64,000 nucleotides of DNA from Ampullaceana balthica. Lineage: Eukaryota > Mollusca > Gastropoda > Lymnaeidae. Under the pieces are notes generated by a model that was not told the DNA's origin, searched no databases, and was given only the letters and a program-made list of their open reading frames with translations. The stretch is taken from positions 589,723 through 653,722 of the forward strand of contig CALYLW010000322.1 of NCBI GenBank assembly GCA_944989445.1, written 5' to 3'. This document shows positions 23,201-37,500 of this stretch, in pieces (the stretch's first letter is position 1; every line of letters begins with the position of its first letter). The position numbers and the translations under genes are program-made.

Positions 23201-25520
23201 TGCATCACTTCGCGTGGCGATGCCGCTGCTTGTGTTACTACATGAATTCGTCTTACCATCAGTTTGTGCCGGTGCGGATGTTTCAGGGACTTTGCCGCCT
23301 TTTCCCTTCCTGCTGTTGCTTTTCTTTGTGGGGGACTTTGCGGCAGCCGGTGTGGGGGGCTGCTGAAGGAAGGTCATGGCCATTGCGTTGTCCTCTTCAT
23401 CCACAAAATCATAAATGTCAGAGGAAGAAGAGCCTGCGATGTTACCACTGGCCATCCCAAACATCATCTCGCTGCTACCTGTATGCTTGGGAGACTCCGT
23501 CACGCTCTGGGATTTAGGAGCCGGCTTTTTGGAACGTTTGCTTTCCTGTTTGGGGACCCCTTGGCCAACAGTTGATGACGGCACTTCCTGTTTGCGCTTC
23601 CTTGAGGATTCTCTCTTGGTAGATTTGAGGTCAGACCTGTCAGGTTGGTTGTTGGCCTCTCCCTGGCCAGTCTCCTGTTCCTCGTGTTTGTCCAGCGTGG
23701 TGGTCAGCCCTTGATACACATCATCGCCGTCAGATCCAGGGACACCAGGGTTGAAGATTTCAACTTTGTCCACCATGTCCATAAGGCTGATCTGGCTGCC
23801 GTCACTGTTGAGAAGCTTGGACTCTGTCACAGAGTGAAGGATCTGCTCTTTCACAGCCTCATTTTCATTGAGCACTGGCAGCAGGCTGTCATCATCTTCG
23901 CAAGCCTCGCTCACACACTTCTCATTCAAAGCTTCATTTTTTTGCATTTCCTCTGCCTCCTTTCTCTTCCTCTCTGCTTCCTCCAGAGCTTTGGCTTGCC
24001 TATCTTTCTCCTCCTTCTCCTGGCGTAGCTCTGCTTTTGTCTTTCTCTTTTTGGGAGGGGCTTTTTTCTTGATGTCAACTTGTGCAGACGTCTGCATCTC
24101 TGAACTTTGCTGCTCACCAGTTACCATCTGGATGACAGCTGGTGGCTGAAGCACGGGAGTTGATGCCTTTCTACTCCTGCTTTTTCCCTTTGCCAGGGTT
24201 TTGTCTGAGGCCAGAGAAGCTTGGTGCATGGCGTCCACAAAAGTTATAGAGGGCTGATCATGTACAAAACTCAGATTGGTAGAGATGGGTGCCAACTTGG
24301 CTGGAGCGGGAGCGATAGGAACGTAGGTCTTGAGAACGGGGGACGTAGTAGTGCCAGACCCAGACATGGTCAGGTTTATTGTTGGTGTGGCATCAAATGA
24401 CGGGTTGGTCAAGCCACTGCTTCCTGCAACAACTGTGGTGTACACATTGAGTTTTGCCCCTGTCTCAGAGCTCATCTTCAGTTTACCATCAGAGCTCATT
24501 GCTCCAGACAGCCGAGCAAACACGTCCTCTGGGCGGAAAGGCCCCGCAACAACTTGCATCTCTGGATTAGCAGAGGAATTCCCGATGCCCATCGTAGACA
24601 CGGCTGTTGCAAAGATGTTTGACGACAGAGGGCTTAGCGGTTGCGATGAGGACATACCAGCAATGGGAGTGCTGGAAATGAGCTTCTGTTGTTTAGACAT
24701 GTGAGATGTCGATGCGATGTTGGGAGACACAAGAGGAGTAGTCAAGTCCCCGCTGGTGGCCTGCAAGTGAAGAGCTGGATGGTGCCCCCCCAGACACCCC
24801 CAAGCTCAATTCATGCGTGAAGGCCGATGAGCTTGTGTTGACCGACAGAGACGACATGTTGGGACTGAAGGACGAGTGGGCCGGTGAGGTGGAGCTGATC
24901 CCACTGGTGCAGTTCTCGTCGATGATCAACTGGACGTTTTCGTCTTCCTCATCTCGCGGTGAGTGTTTCAAGTTGATCTGCAGCTCAACCGAAGACCCTG
25001 ACAGGTTCATGTTGGACCCCGTTGATATGTTGAGAGCACTTTCATTGTTGGAGCTGCTGTTGGCGTAGTCCGAAGCGCCGGGGTCGGATTCCATTAGGAT
25101 CCCGGCCGTTGCTGTGGCCTGGGCCAGCAGATCTGTTTTGACGACAGGGACCTTATCCTCAAAGTGTTGTTGTCCTCCCTGCTGTCGACTCCCCTTGGAT
25201 TTGTTCTTGGAAGACTTATCATGGGCAGAGGACATCTTGTGGTTGCCGAGGGTGACAGAGGAGGAAGTTGCCAGCTGCTGCTGCACGTAGAGCTGTGGGA
25301 TCTCCCCCGCCGCCGCTATTGGGGACACCCTTGAAGCAGAAGGAGATCTCTTCCTGTTCTGGGGTATTTTAGTGGCATGGCTGGTGGATGTGTTGAGTTT
25401 TGTGCCCAACTTCTGGCCATTGATCATGACATGTTGAGAGGGCAGGATGGTCTGGTAGCCACTGATGGACCCTATTGTTGGACTTGTTTGGGACAATGCT
25501 GGGGCCAGGGCTGGAAGACC
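19196..25520 (-). CDS. USF3: USF3-like terminal exon block, with a frame change near 24780
   Basis: The first frame opens GLPALAPALSQ at 25520 and runs to about 24790. A second frame from about 24766 runs to the stop at 19196. The frames differ by one base. Either a short intron removes a length of 3n+1, with an acceptor cttcacttgcag ending at 24761 and possible phase-0 donors 37 or 82 bases before, or the run of seven G (minus strand, about 24784-24790) has one base too many. The block contains SLEDTFPMVFSDVDFHSS, an acidic DIYDFVDEEDN, a 12-residue TTRSDASSYSNM repeat (about seven copies, 22985-23215) and a poly-Gln tract. The C-terminus has SPFGLFGNE and ends SMHDSH. Confidence 0.7.
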
Positions 25521-28500
25521 CTGTGGATTAAAGAATAGCAGGTGAATTGAGGTGGGTTTGACCAGTTTTAATCACAAAGATATTTTTGTAACATTTTATT
25601 ATCTTGTTTAATATAGACTAAATAATTATTTTTTTATTTTTTTTAAATGGTCGAATAAAATAGCTGCTAAGTTATTTTATTGATTTATTTATTGATCATG
25701 ACAATTTGCTAATAATTGATTTCAGCTTAATTTAAGTTCCCTTAGATACAGACTGTAATACACACCTTAGTTCCCTTAGAAACACAAGTTACACAGACTG
25801 TAATACACACCTTGGTTCCCTTAGAAGCACTAGTCACAGAAGGTGAACTGATGCAGGCTGTCACAGAGTTGGTAGTCACTGTACTAGCCACCATTGTCGA
25901 GGCCACAACCAGGCCCCCAGTTTTGCCCAGCTGGAAAGGTGTCGTTGAGCCGAGCTGAGAGCCAGTGGGAGCCATCTGTAGGATACCATGAGGCGCTGAC
26001 ATGGCCGGTGAGTGAAGGGGTCCAGTGCCCAGGATTTGAGGAGCCATTTGGAAGGTCGTCGATGGGGCGTTGATGAGGATGGGTGGGGCAGAAGGGTTGT
26101 TTGGGTCATACTATAAGAAAGAGAGAATATAAGAGTTACATATCAGTCAATGCAGTAAATGAAACATGTTATATATAACAATAACACAAATTATTTGTTA
26201 TTGTTTGGGTCATACTATAAGAAAGAGAGGATATAAGAGTTACATATCGGTCAAAGCAGTAAATGAAACATGTTATATATAACAAAGTTATTTGTTATTG
26301 CTTGGGTCATACTATAAGAAAGAGAGGATATAAGACACACACACACACAGACATACTTTCTTAAATGGCGGAAGTTTTCAAAATGAATACATTTCAGCTG
26401 AAATCTATTAATTTTGAAAAAATACACATCAGAATAAAAAATAATGTAATACAGAACTTTCATTTATTTTATTTATTTTTATTTTATTCATTTATTTTCA
26501 TATTGAACAATTTTATGCGGAACGTTCGAAAAGAGTTATTTTTGGTGCAGTAATTTGGTGCGCTGCTTTCAACAGGACAGACAGGACCGGACATACATTG
26601 CAAATTATGTATATTAATGATAGATGGGAGATATATCTTTTTACTAATTAACGGAGATTTATCCGAGATATATCAATTGACCAAATTAGGGAGATCTATT
26701 TATTTTACAAATTTATCAACTTCCCCAATACCCAATGATTATTTTTTTAAAATGTGTGTCACAAAAAAACATTACAGGCTTGCCGCGACATTACAGCTTT
26801 TTGGGGTAAATATTACAGTCACCATTTCTAGCAAGTTCCTTGTGAAAATACAAATCAAAACTTCACATAGAACAGGATTAACAAATGTGTGGTATAATTT
26901 TATAGCCTTTCAACGTACAGGATTAACAAATGTGTGGTATAATTTTATAGCCTTTCAACATTGTGCACTGACTTCCCTTTAACTGATTGTGGCAAGTTTA
27001 GAATTATTTTCACTCTCAGTACATTGAAGGCTAATTATAATCCACTATTAAAATACTTTAGCATCTCCATGTGTGACTCATTTTAAACAAGAAGTTGAAT
27101 GAAAAGTGGTATTTTACAGCTAGAGTAAGTATAGGGCTAATGATAAGCCACCAAAGGACACACAAGGCTGCCAAAGCACATGGCTAATGTGGTGGCTAAC
27201 GATCAAGACCGACAAACACACACACTCAAAAAAAACAAAAACATTCAGTCACTGTCTGAAGGTTTGTGTTGTCTCAATGTAAATGTATGATGTTAGTGTT
27301 AAGTACATGTTGAATAGGTTTATGTAACTAATTATAACAATTACCTGTAGGTATTTACATGTTTTATAATGTTAGTTACCTAATTGGCTTTCCTAAAGAG
27401 TCTTATATATAACATTAATGACCTGTAGGTATTACAATATTAGTTACCTGCAGGATTGGGTTGCCTCCTATTGCCAACTGTGACTGCTTCTGTCCTATGG
27501 TATTGAGTGGCGCGGCTGCTGGGACGATGGTCTGAGGGTTGGTGGAGATGGGGATGAGTGAGCCGTCCACCATGACGTGGGTGGGCCCCTGGGGGGCCGT
27601 GTTGTCACCTGGCTGTACAATCTTGAGCTCGTTGCCCACCAGCTTGACCGTGGCACCATTGAGTGGCGTGCCCATGGTGTTGTACATCCCAGTGAATGGG
27701 TTGACCATCTGGAGTCCTCCGAGGCCAGCCAAGTTGAGCACCTTCAACAACAAAAAACTTTGTTTATGAATAACGATGATATAAGTAAAAAAACATTGTC
27801 ATTATGTACAGCAATTATTTTCTAACCTTCTGTGCTATTTCTTTATGTAGTTTTGTTTTCGTAAACAGTTGCTTTTTATGTGACAGGGTCATTAGCCCTG
27901 CGCACATTCTTCTGGGGGAATGCCCCTTGCAAATCTCAGAATACTGCTTTTATATTGGGTTGGGTCCCTAGCCTATGTGGATCCCTTCACTTCATGCTAG
28001 GCAGCAGGTTCTGATATGCTCAACAACCGGGAGAGGAAAATCCTCCGGAAAATATATGGCCCGGTGATAGAAATTGATAGCTGGAGAATTTGTACAAACC
28101 AAGAACTATACCATTTGTACAAAGACCGACCCATAGTCACAATGATTAAAAAAGGAAGACTACGCTGGGCAGGACATGTTGAAAGGATGCCACAATGTAG
28201 AGCAGCAAAAGGTATTTACAGGCAGAAGCCTAGAGGCAGACGACTCACTGGTCGCCCAAGACTGAGGTGGATCGATGATGTGGTGTAATTGGACATACAC
28301 CAGCTGGGGGTTTGGGCATGGAGGCAGAAAGCCATGGATCCATCCGAATGGAAGGATGTGGTGGAACAGGCCAGGGCCCTACATGTGCTGTAGTGCCATA
28401 GATGATGATAGCTTCTGTGCTATAATTGATTGCTATATTCACATACAGATGGCTTAGTTAACCTTCTAAGACAAATAAAATCCTTTGCCTCAACATTGGG

Positions 28501-31500
28501 GTGAGCTGCACCAGCAGTATATAAGACACAGGATTCAATGAATAACAATTTGAGAAACACTGATTGATATCTCAATGGGCACAAGAGAGAAGAACAATAT
28601 GAGAAGCACTGATATCTCAATGGGTGCTAGAGAGAATAACAATTTGAGAAGCACTGATATCTCAATGGGCACAAGAGAAATAAATTTAAAATACTGATCT
28701 ACAAACTATTTTAAATATAAAAGATACTTAAAAGTGTAGCTTAAATTAATTTATAAAAAAATATTGAATACAAAAGAATGACAAACAAATAAAAGTAACT
28801 CAAATTAATTTATGTAATCTCAAAACACTGAAAAACTAAAGCACTGTTGAGCTTTTTTAAATTATGATTTTTTATTGCCTATTTCTATATCAATTCATTG
28901 AAGTATCTGAATCATGAATCTAGAATTTTTACTGCCATGACTAATACAGCATTAACTTTTTCACACGACTCTCAATTCCCATACATTTACAATGTTTACC
29001 AAATGAAGACCACAAGGGAAAATTTGTGACATTTTTGAAATTTTTTAGTTATACCAGAGGGTCATAGATAGAATGTTCTGAATGAGGTTTTATGAAAAAA
29101 TTATGTATCTGATCCTATTAAAAATTCAAATCTATTTAGTTAATTTATAAGAAATGTATGTAATTTTGAAATTTATATCTTGAATATGTCAAAACTACAA
29201 AAGAGTGACATAGCCGTTTCTACCCTTGAGCTCTTCAAATATATCCTAACTTATTTACCTGTAGCTTACTGACTGACTACAATATTTAATGTAGTACTGA
29301 CTCCAATATTTAAAGTAGTAAATATTCCAACTAGCTTATCTTTGGCTTACTGACAATATATATTCACTCTAGCCTATTTACAGGCTAAATATTCACTCTA
29401 GCTGTTTACAGCCTATATATTCACTCTAGCTGTTTACAGCCTATATATTCACTCTAGCTGTTTACAGCCTATATATTCACTCTAGCTTATTAACATGCTA
29501 TTTATTCACCCTAGCTTATTTACAAGCTATATATTCACGGCAGCTCACCTAGTGACTCAATATTCACAAAAACTGAACAGTCACTAACCTGTTGCTGCTG
29601 AGACATCGGCTGTGTCATAAACAAAGAGCCTGTAGACAGGAGCTGGCTGTGAAGTGAGTTGCCGTGGTTTGGGGGTATCAGCGTGAACGGCTGGTTAGAT
29701 CCCTGGCCTCCCGCCAGTGACACGATCGGAGACTGACCCAAAAAACTGGACTGCGTCTGGTGGTGCAAGGACGACGGGATCATGCCGCCGTTGCCCGCTG
29801 TCGAGTTCTGGAAACCAGATATGATATTTCCCCCCGCACCTGTGACAGACACAAAGTCCAAGCCTGTAGAAGCTGACTGCATCTGATGGAGAGATGAATG
29901 AAGTTGTACCAGCTGACCCTGTTCGTTGATGGTGTAGATAAGTGGCTGATTCTGATTGGCTGGTCCCAGCTGGCTGCTGGGATTGTAGTTCCCTTGACCC
30001 AGAATGCTGCCGGGGTTTATCCCGCCGTGAGGGTGCTGCTGAAAGTTATTCCCAGGGGCAAGAGTTATCCCAGACTGCTGGCAAATGTTACCTCCCTGTA
30101 ACGTGTTCTGGCCACAATCTTGTTCTGCGTGTTGCGTGCTGCTGATGAGACCCTGGTCAGTTAACGTCAGGACTTGGCCGTTATAAAAAACTTGTTTACA
30201 TCCCTGGAATGAAGAAAATAAATATTACATGCACAGCTGACTCTTTCATCAAAAGCAGTTTTTCTAAATGCTACTAAATAAATAATCATTTACAATTCTC
30301 CTGTTATATCAATGCAAAATCTTTTCTTTTTTCATTAACTTATTTTTATAAATGTATTACCAATTGAGGACTTTCATCAACAAAATAAAACAATGTCACA
30401 ATGTTTGAATTTAAGTTATGTTAAGATTGGCTAACTAAGCATAGAACGCATGTTGAAAATAATTTTATAAATAAATACAAGATTTAAAAAATGGCTACTA
30501 GGTCAGGGTGAGATAAATTCAGGTTAACTTTCATGTTTACAACCAAAAGCGGCTGAATTTAAGTTCGAGTCTTTTGTTCAAAACAAAACTTGGCTCTAGA
30601 GGGCCCCACCCCTCCCCCAGCCCCTTATATTTATTGTCACTATGAAGATAAAATTTTTACACAAACTGTTTTAGACCCAAAGTGTGCAGTCCTACAATTG
30701 CACAAAAAAGTAAAAGAATCATATTTTATAAAGCTTTCAAACGAAAGCAAGCGTTTAAAATTGGAAGAAAAAAAATAGAGAGAAAAGAACAACGATAACG
30801 CTTTTAAATAAAATAAAAGACAAAAACGAAACGTGTGATCCACACAATAAATTAAAGCTTCATTAATTGACTAATATGAAGTTGATGTTTCGGCTAATGG
30901 CTTCTAAATCCAGTGTCACTTTTTGCTCATTTTTTTTTAAAATTATTATTTTTCCATTTTCTAGGACAGTGATGGCGAACCTTTTTTTGGGGACGTGTGC
31001 AGAAAATTCAACCGAAACCCACTTATTTATAGCAAAGTGCCAACACTCCTCTAAAATCCGAAGATGGAGTTTGACTTAGCTGGTTTGATTACGGACGTAA
31101 TATTTTGTCGCGTGACAACTGATGAGGCTCTGTGTGCCGACTGTGGCAGGCGTGCCATAGGTTTGCTATCACTGATCTAGGATGTATTATATAACATAAA
31201 TTTAATTTTAATACTTGTGGAAGTTTTTTGTACTGATGAAGACATTAGCCAAGGCTTCTACTTTTGTATTAGTATTAGTCAATTAATAAAGCTTTAATTT
31301 ATTGGTTTGATCACACTTTTTGATCTTGTATGTCATTTGAAGAAACAATTGATTGCTGAAATATGAACTGACCTGTGTCAAGGTAGTCCCTGTGTCTGCA
31401 TGGGAGAAAGTCATGATTGGCGCCTGCTGCTGGTGCTGTTGTTGATGTAGATGTCCCATGGACACGGATGATAATCCTCCACCCATGGATACAGACGATA

Positions 31501-34500
31501 ATCCTCCGCCCATGGAGACGGATGACAGGCCGCCACCCATGCCGACAGAGAGCCCCATCATGTTGGCTGAGTGATTGCCAGCGATGGACGGTCCGGTCAG
31601 TGCAGACATGTGCGAGCTGGTTGCCACAGAGGCGAGTGTTTGCAGGGCCGACGTTGAGCAGGTGCCGTCCTGGTGGAGGTTCAGCATGGGTGAGATCCCT
31701 TGTTGGTGTTGATGGTGGTGCAGCACCGACAAGTCCGCCCCCTGGAGCCCGCCCATTCCTCCACCGCCACTAGTGTTGTTGTTGCTGTTGTTGTTGATGC
31801 CAACACCTGTGTTCTGATGATGCAGTCCCATCAACTCTGACGCGTTCATCAAGTTCCCGGCTGATGAGGACTGGGTGGACGAGGAGGAAGATGAGACTGA
31901 AGACGTTGAATAAACCAAATTTGTTTGGGCCCCGTCCCCTCTAGAGCCCATGTTATTGAAGTCGTTGCCCATTATATCCAGAAACGGGACAAGTGTCGAT
32001 GACGTGGGGTTGACGCGGCTGCTCGATGTGCTTCCTGCCACGGAGGCCGTGCTGATGGACCTGTTGGTCTGTTGGTTCCGCGTCTGTCCGAGAGACGGAC
32101 TTTTGACAGACAGGATGGTCGGTGCCACGGTCATGATGGAGATACCTGATGATGGCACTGGAAGCACTAGGGAGGATGGCGGTAGATTGTTGCTGGTACT
32201 GTGGCCGCTGCTGTTACTGTGGCCGCTGCTGTTGCTGTGATGTCCAAAGTTGGAGCCCAACAACGGCATAGAGGCTTCAATGGAGTGAACCTCCGTTGTA
32301 TGTGGGGGCTGGGGAGGAAAGTGAGTGTTGTTTTTTAGTGCAAAGAAGGTAAATATGTATGATATTCCTAGGGGTCTACCAATATGCATTTTTGCGGATA
32401 TTGCCGATATTGCTGATACCGATATTTTTTTTGCCGATATGAGTAGGCCCTATTTGTTAGGACAAAAACCAGCGGTCATATTTGATGACGTCATTCTTAA
32501 ATTTATCACTCGTAATTATTTATATTTTGTAATTTAGGGGTCTACCGATATGCATTTTTGTCGATATTACCGATTTTTTTTTCCGATATGAGTATTTGTT
32601 AGGACAAAAAAAAACAGCTGTCATATTTGATGACGTCATGTGTAATTATTTATATTTTATAATTTAGGGGTCTACACTCTACCGATATCCAGTTATGCCG
32701 ATATTACCGATTTATTTTATTTTTTTCGAAACGAAGTTTCTGATGTGTTTACAAGTTCCAGATCATGACCTACATAGGACTCATGACAAAACGAACCGTC
32801 CTTTATGAAAATGTACAAGCAAAATTAGTATTAGGTACTCCTTTTGAAACTTCAACTTTTGACTCATAATTATTAATTCTAACCAATAGTTTAATGGCTT
32901 TTGCACACGGCCACCTTTTATGAATGAAACAATGAGAACAAATCAATAGTAATAGAGTGAAATGAGGTTGAAGGATGAATGGTTGCCCATGACAACAAGT
33001 CTGCACACGGTACATTTTGTTATTCCATACGAAACGAAATGTTTTAGACATCTGCGATTCTGCGTGCATCTTTGCTATTAGAGCAATTACGTGAACATAA
33101 CGTTTACATGTTATCCATTTATTAGAGCAATTACGGTATACTTGGCATCGGCACTATTTACACAGTATTTCCGAGCATACGAAAATCGGCCGATACCTAA
33201 AAAATATCATAGCACATGGCACACTGTATCGTGGCTGTAGATTTTAATACTAGGACTCTTTTGGCTATTTCAATACTGGTATAGGGATCGATATATTAAT
33301 ATGTCGAGATATTGTAAATGTAAATGATAGTTTTTGTTGTTGTTTTTTTTTGGGTCAAAATGTCACTTATTATGAAATATCGGTGATGTCAATATCGGGA
33401 CCTTTACATGCTACCGATACTGATATTGCCGATATCCTGATATTGGTAGACCCCTAGATATTCCCCCCATCATTAACAAGTCATGCATAATATAAGGCAA
33501 GGTTTACTCTAGCTAGAACCAGAAAATTTTAATTATTTAAAAATAATATTCATTATAAATTGTTAATATTTAAAAAGAAATAATTAAAAACTAAAAACTT
33601 CTTAAAATTATTAGGCAATTTCAGGGGAAGCAAAAAAAACACAGGAGCTAACCAAATTTCATAAAATATTTTCAGGTACTTTAATAATGAAACTATAGCT
33701 ACAAGTTGACAAGATTACACTGAAAGAATTACCATAATGAAACTATTGCTACAAGTTGACAAGATTACACTGAAAGAATTACCATGATGAAACTATTGCT
33801 ACAAGTTGACAAGATTACACTGAAAGAATTACCATAATGAAACTATTGCTACAAGTTGACAAGATTACACTGAAAGAATTACCATAATGAAACTATTGCT
33901 ACAAATTGACAAGATAACAATGAAAGAATTACCAAAATGTAACTATAGCTACAAATTGACAAGATAACAATGAAAGAATTACCATAATGACACTATAGCT
34001 ACAATTTGACAAGATAACAATGAAAGAATTACTATCTGGAGATTACCTGAACTTGATCATTTCTCTCTTTTTCCAACAGTTTGTTGATTGTTTTTGGTCT
34101 GCCGGGACGTCCATCTCTGTCGGAGCTTGTAGCCAAGGGGACATCATTAGACTTTGCTTTGAGAATCTTGCTCAAACCTGGATGTAAGTCATGGGATTTT
34201 TTATGAAGACATGCATTAATAATTGAGTGCCAGTTAAATACTTTGTCATATCATCTAGCAAGTAACTTTATTGTTAATGACATAAGATTGCCAATAGAGT
34301 AGAGAGTAAAACATTTTGTTGATGACATAAGACTTCCAATAGAGTAGAGAGTAGAACATTTTGTTGATGACATAAGACTTCCAATAGAGTAGAGAGTAGA
34401 ACATTTTGTTGATGACATAAGACTTCCAATAGAGTAGAGAGTAGAACATTTTGTTGATGACATAAGATTGCCAATAGAGTAGAGAGTAGAACATTTTGTT

Positions 34501-37500
34501 GATGACATGAGATTGCCAATAGAGTAGAGAGTAGAACATTTTGTTGATGACATAAGACTTCCAATAGAGTAGAGAGTAGAACATTTTGTTGATGACATAA
34601 GACTTCCAATAGAGTAGAGAGTAGAACATTTTGTTGGTGACATGAGATTGCCAAATAGAGTAGAGAGTAGAACATTTTGTTGATGACATGAGATTGCCAA
34701 TAGAGTAGAGACTAGAACATTTTGTTGATGACATAAGATTTCCAATAGAGTAGAGAGTAAAGCAGTTTACCAAAAGCCTTGACAGTTTCTTCCAACTCTT
34801 TGATCTTCTCCAGGTGGGCTGCTTCATTCTCACGCAGACGTTTCAGCTCTTTGACTGAAATATTTCACAACAAAATCTGCTCAAAAGATCAATCATCACA
34901 TGCCTCATTAGCACAAAATGTCAAGTGACATACATCACCCCATTTCTTAAACACACAACTAGTTGTCATTAGCACAAAATGTCAAGTGATATACATCACC
35001 CCATTTCTTAAACACACAACTAGTTGTCATTAGCACAAAATGTCAAGTGATATACATCACCCCATTTCTTAAACACACAACTAGTTGTCATTAGCACAAA
35101 ATGTCAAGTGATATACATCACCCCATTTCTTAAACACACAACTAGTTGTCATTAGCACAAAATGTCAAGTGACATACATCACCCCATTTCTTAAAGCAAC
35201 AACTAGTTGTCATTAGCACAAAATGTCAAGTGATATACATCACCCCATTTTTTAAAACAAACAAATATTTGTCATTAGCACAAAATGTCAAGTGACATAC
35301 ATCACCCCATTTCTTAAAGCAACAACTAGTTGTCATTAGCACAAAATGTCAAGTGACATACATCACCCCATTTCTTAAAGCAACAACTAGTTGTCATTAG
35401 CACAAAATGTCAAGTGACATACATCACCCCATTTCTTAAAGCAACAACTAGTCAAATTATACACAAAAAGTAAAAACTGCTATAATTAAATCCAAATCTG
35501 CTGCCCTCTCCGTGTTAGCACAACATTTCTTGGCATAATTAGTTTTAAGAAAATTTCAATTACTTTCAATGATTAGTTAAGTTAACTTGTATGTCTTAGG
35601 ATGTATTTTTTTGCAAATATCTTCTTGTATTTAGTGTTCAAACGGAAATGTGTACTTAATCAGCATTGAACCACTGATCTGACCAAAGCAAAGGTAAATA
35701 AATGAGCTGCTTGAAATCTCTATACAACGAATTTTTGTGTGATGAATTTTAATAAATTATAATTTGCTAATTGGCTTAGGTCTGACAGGCTGTAGGTGTC
35801 CTTTTGTCAATTTTAAATTGATCGAATCTATAATGACATTACAAAATTCCATACAGTTCACTAAGTACTCATGAATGAAGAAAACTACTCCATCCCCCAG
35901 ATCATAAGGACCCCCTCATATTGCTTGTAAAAAGCTGTCAGATGGCTTGAAAAGAGCCCCTCGTATTGCTCGTAAAAATCCTGTAATATGGCTTGAAAAG
36001 ACCCCCTCATATGACTTGTAAAAAACCTGCCATATGGTTTGAAAAGGCTCCCTGATATGGCTTTTTAAAGAAAAACCCACATATGGCTTGAAAAGAGCCT
36101 CTAACATGGCTTGGAAATATCCCCAAACATGGCTTGGAAATATCCCCATCACAAAATTTTAACAAATCTCTCACGCAGACTTAAGCAATTTATACTTTTC
36201 TTTTTTTCTGTGATAGTTTTTGTTTATCTTGTCTTATCTGTTACAAGCGCTCTTTCTATACAGAAGGTTATTGCATCCTACCCTTATCTCTGGTTTGTGT
36301 CTAGTCTTGTTTATTATTTACCATAATGAAATGACATTACCAGTTGACTACTGTAATGACATGACAATATGAATGCACTACTATGTAACATAACAATTAC
36401 ACGAGTTCACTTCTATATAACATGACAATACAAGTTCACTGCTATAATGACATGACACTATAAGTTCACTGCTATAATGTCATGAAAATATGAATTCATT
36501 ACTATAATGAAATGACAATATAAGTTTACTTACAGTCTACAGATGCCAAATTGTTTTCATAAGCCTGATTTTTCTCTTTAAGTTGCTTTATATAATCCTT
36601 TGCTTGGGACACTATGGAAAGTGTGCTCTGAACAAAAAAAAAGAATGTTGAGAAGCTGGTTAATTCGTTTCCTTAGGAGAATAGAAATTCTTTGGATCAA
36701 AATTAAATAAGATTTTCAAAGATTTCTTCTTTAAATCTGGAGTCATATTATCCTATTATATAACTAGTAACAAAGCCCGCCCAAGGACGGGGATAAGTGT
36801 AGGGTGACCTTTGAAGTTCATGGATGCTATGTTTTGGTAGTTATTATATGCTGAAGCGTTTGCAGGACATTGTCGTAGCAGGGCAAGGGATGTGGACAAC
36901 AACAACAACAAAAACAACAACAGCAACAACAACAACAACCGCAAAACAACAGCAAAACAACAACAACAGCAACAACAACAAAACAACAACAATAACAGCA
37001 ACAAAAAACAAACAACACTTAAAACTCTTGCCACTACCCCCCAGGACCATCAAGGAAAAAGCAGAATTGTCATTGGAATAAGCGGCAGGCATCACTTCAA
37101 GATGGGAACAACATAATGAATTATGACAAAAAAACTGCACCAAAAATAACTCGTTTTGAACCTCCGCATAATATGTAAATTTTTCTCCACTAGTGATTGG
37201 CTGTAGGAGTCATATGTGTTTGAGGGACCAATCGCTATAGATGACGGGACAGAAAGGACCGAAACTTGCCTTTTATTATATAGGATAATAAAGCCTATAA
37301 AATATATATATATGAATAATGGCTGGTTAAACTTTAAAGACATGACTAATTTTGTACAGCATGTTAGGTTCTTATTCCTGAGAGTACATAAATAAAATTT
37401 CCTTTTCTAGTAGTTCAGCAAACATTAATTCTATTTTGTTTCTATTGATCTCACCGGTTTACGATCAATATGTTCTGCACTGGGTGGCAGCTCTTTGGCA

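Noticed and set aside
19280..24704. Many plus-strand ORFs of 60-155 residues opposite the USF3-like gene
   Set aside because: Antisense shadows of Ser/Gln-rich coding DNA (poly-Gln read as poly-Leu, Ser runs as Gly/Ala/Cys).
26617..26982. 121-residue plus-strand ORF in a USF3-like intron
   Set aside because: Includes a 43-bp tandem duplication near 26870-26962 that repeats the peptide; no domain or splice support.
34251..34833. Minus-strand ORFs of 133-192 residues beside USF3-like exon 3
   Set aside because: Products of the 45-bp satellite. Only the 34771-34854 part is real coding sequence, and its frame is set by the neighbouring exons.
36756..37143. Poly-Cys/Val/Leu and poly-Asn ORFs
   Set aside because: Six-frame readings of the (CAA)n tract inside the Helitron.
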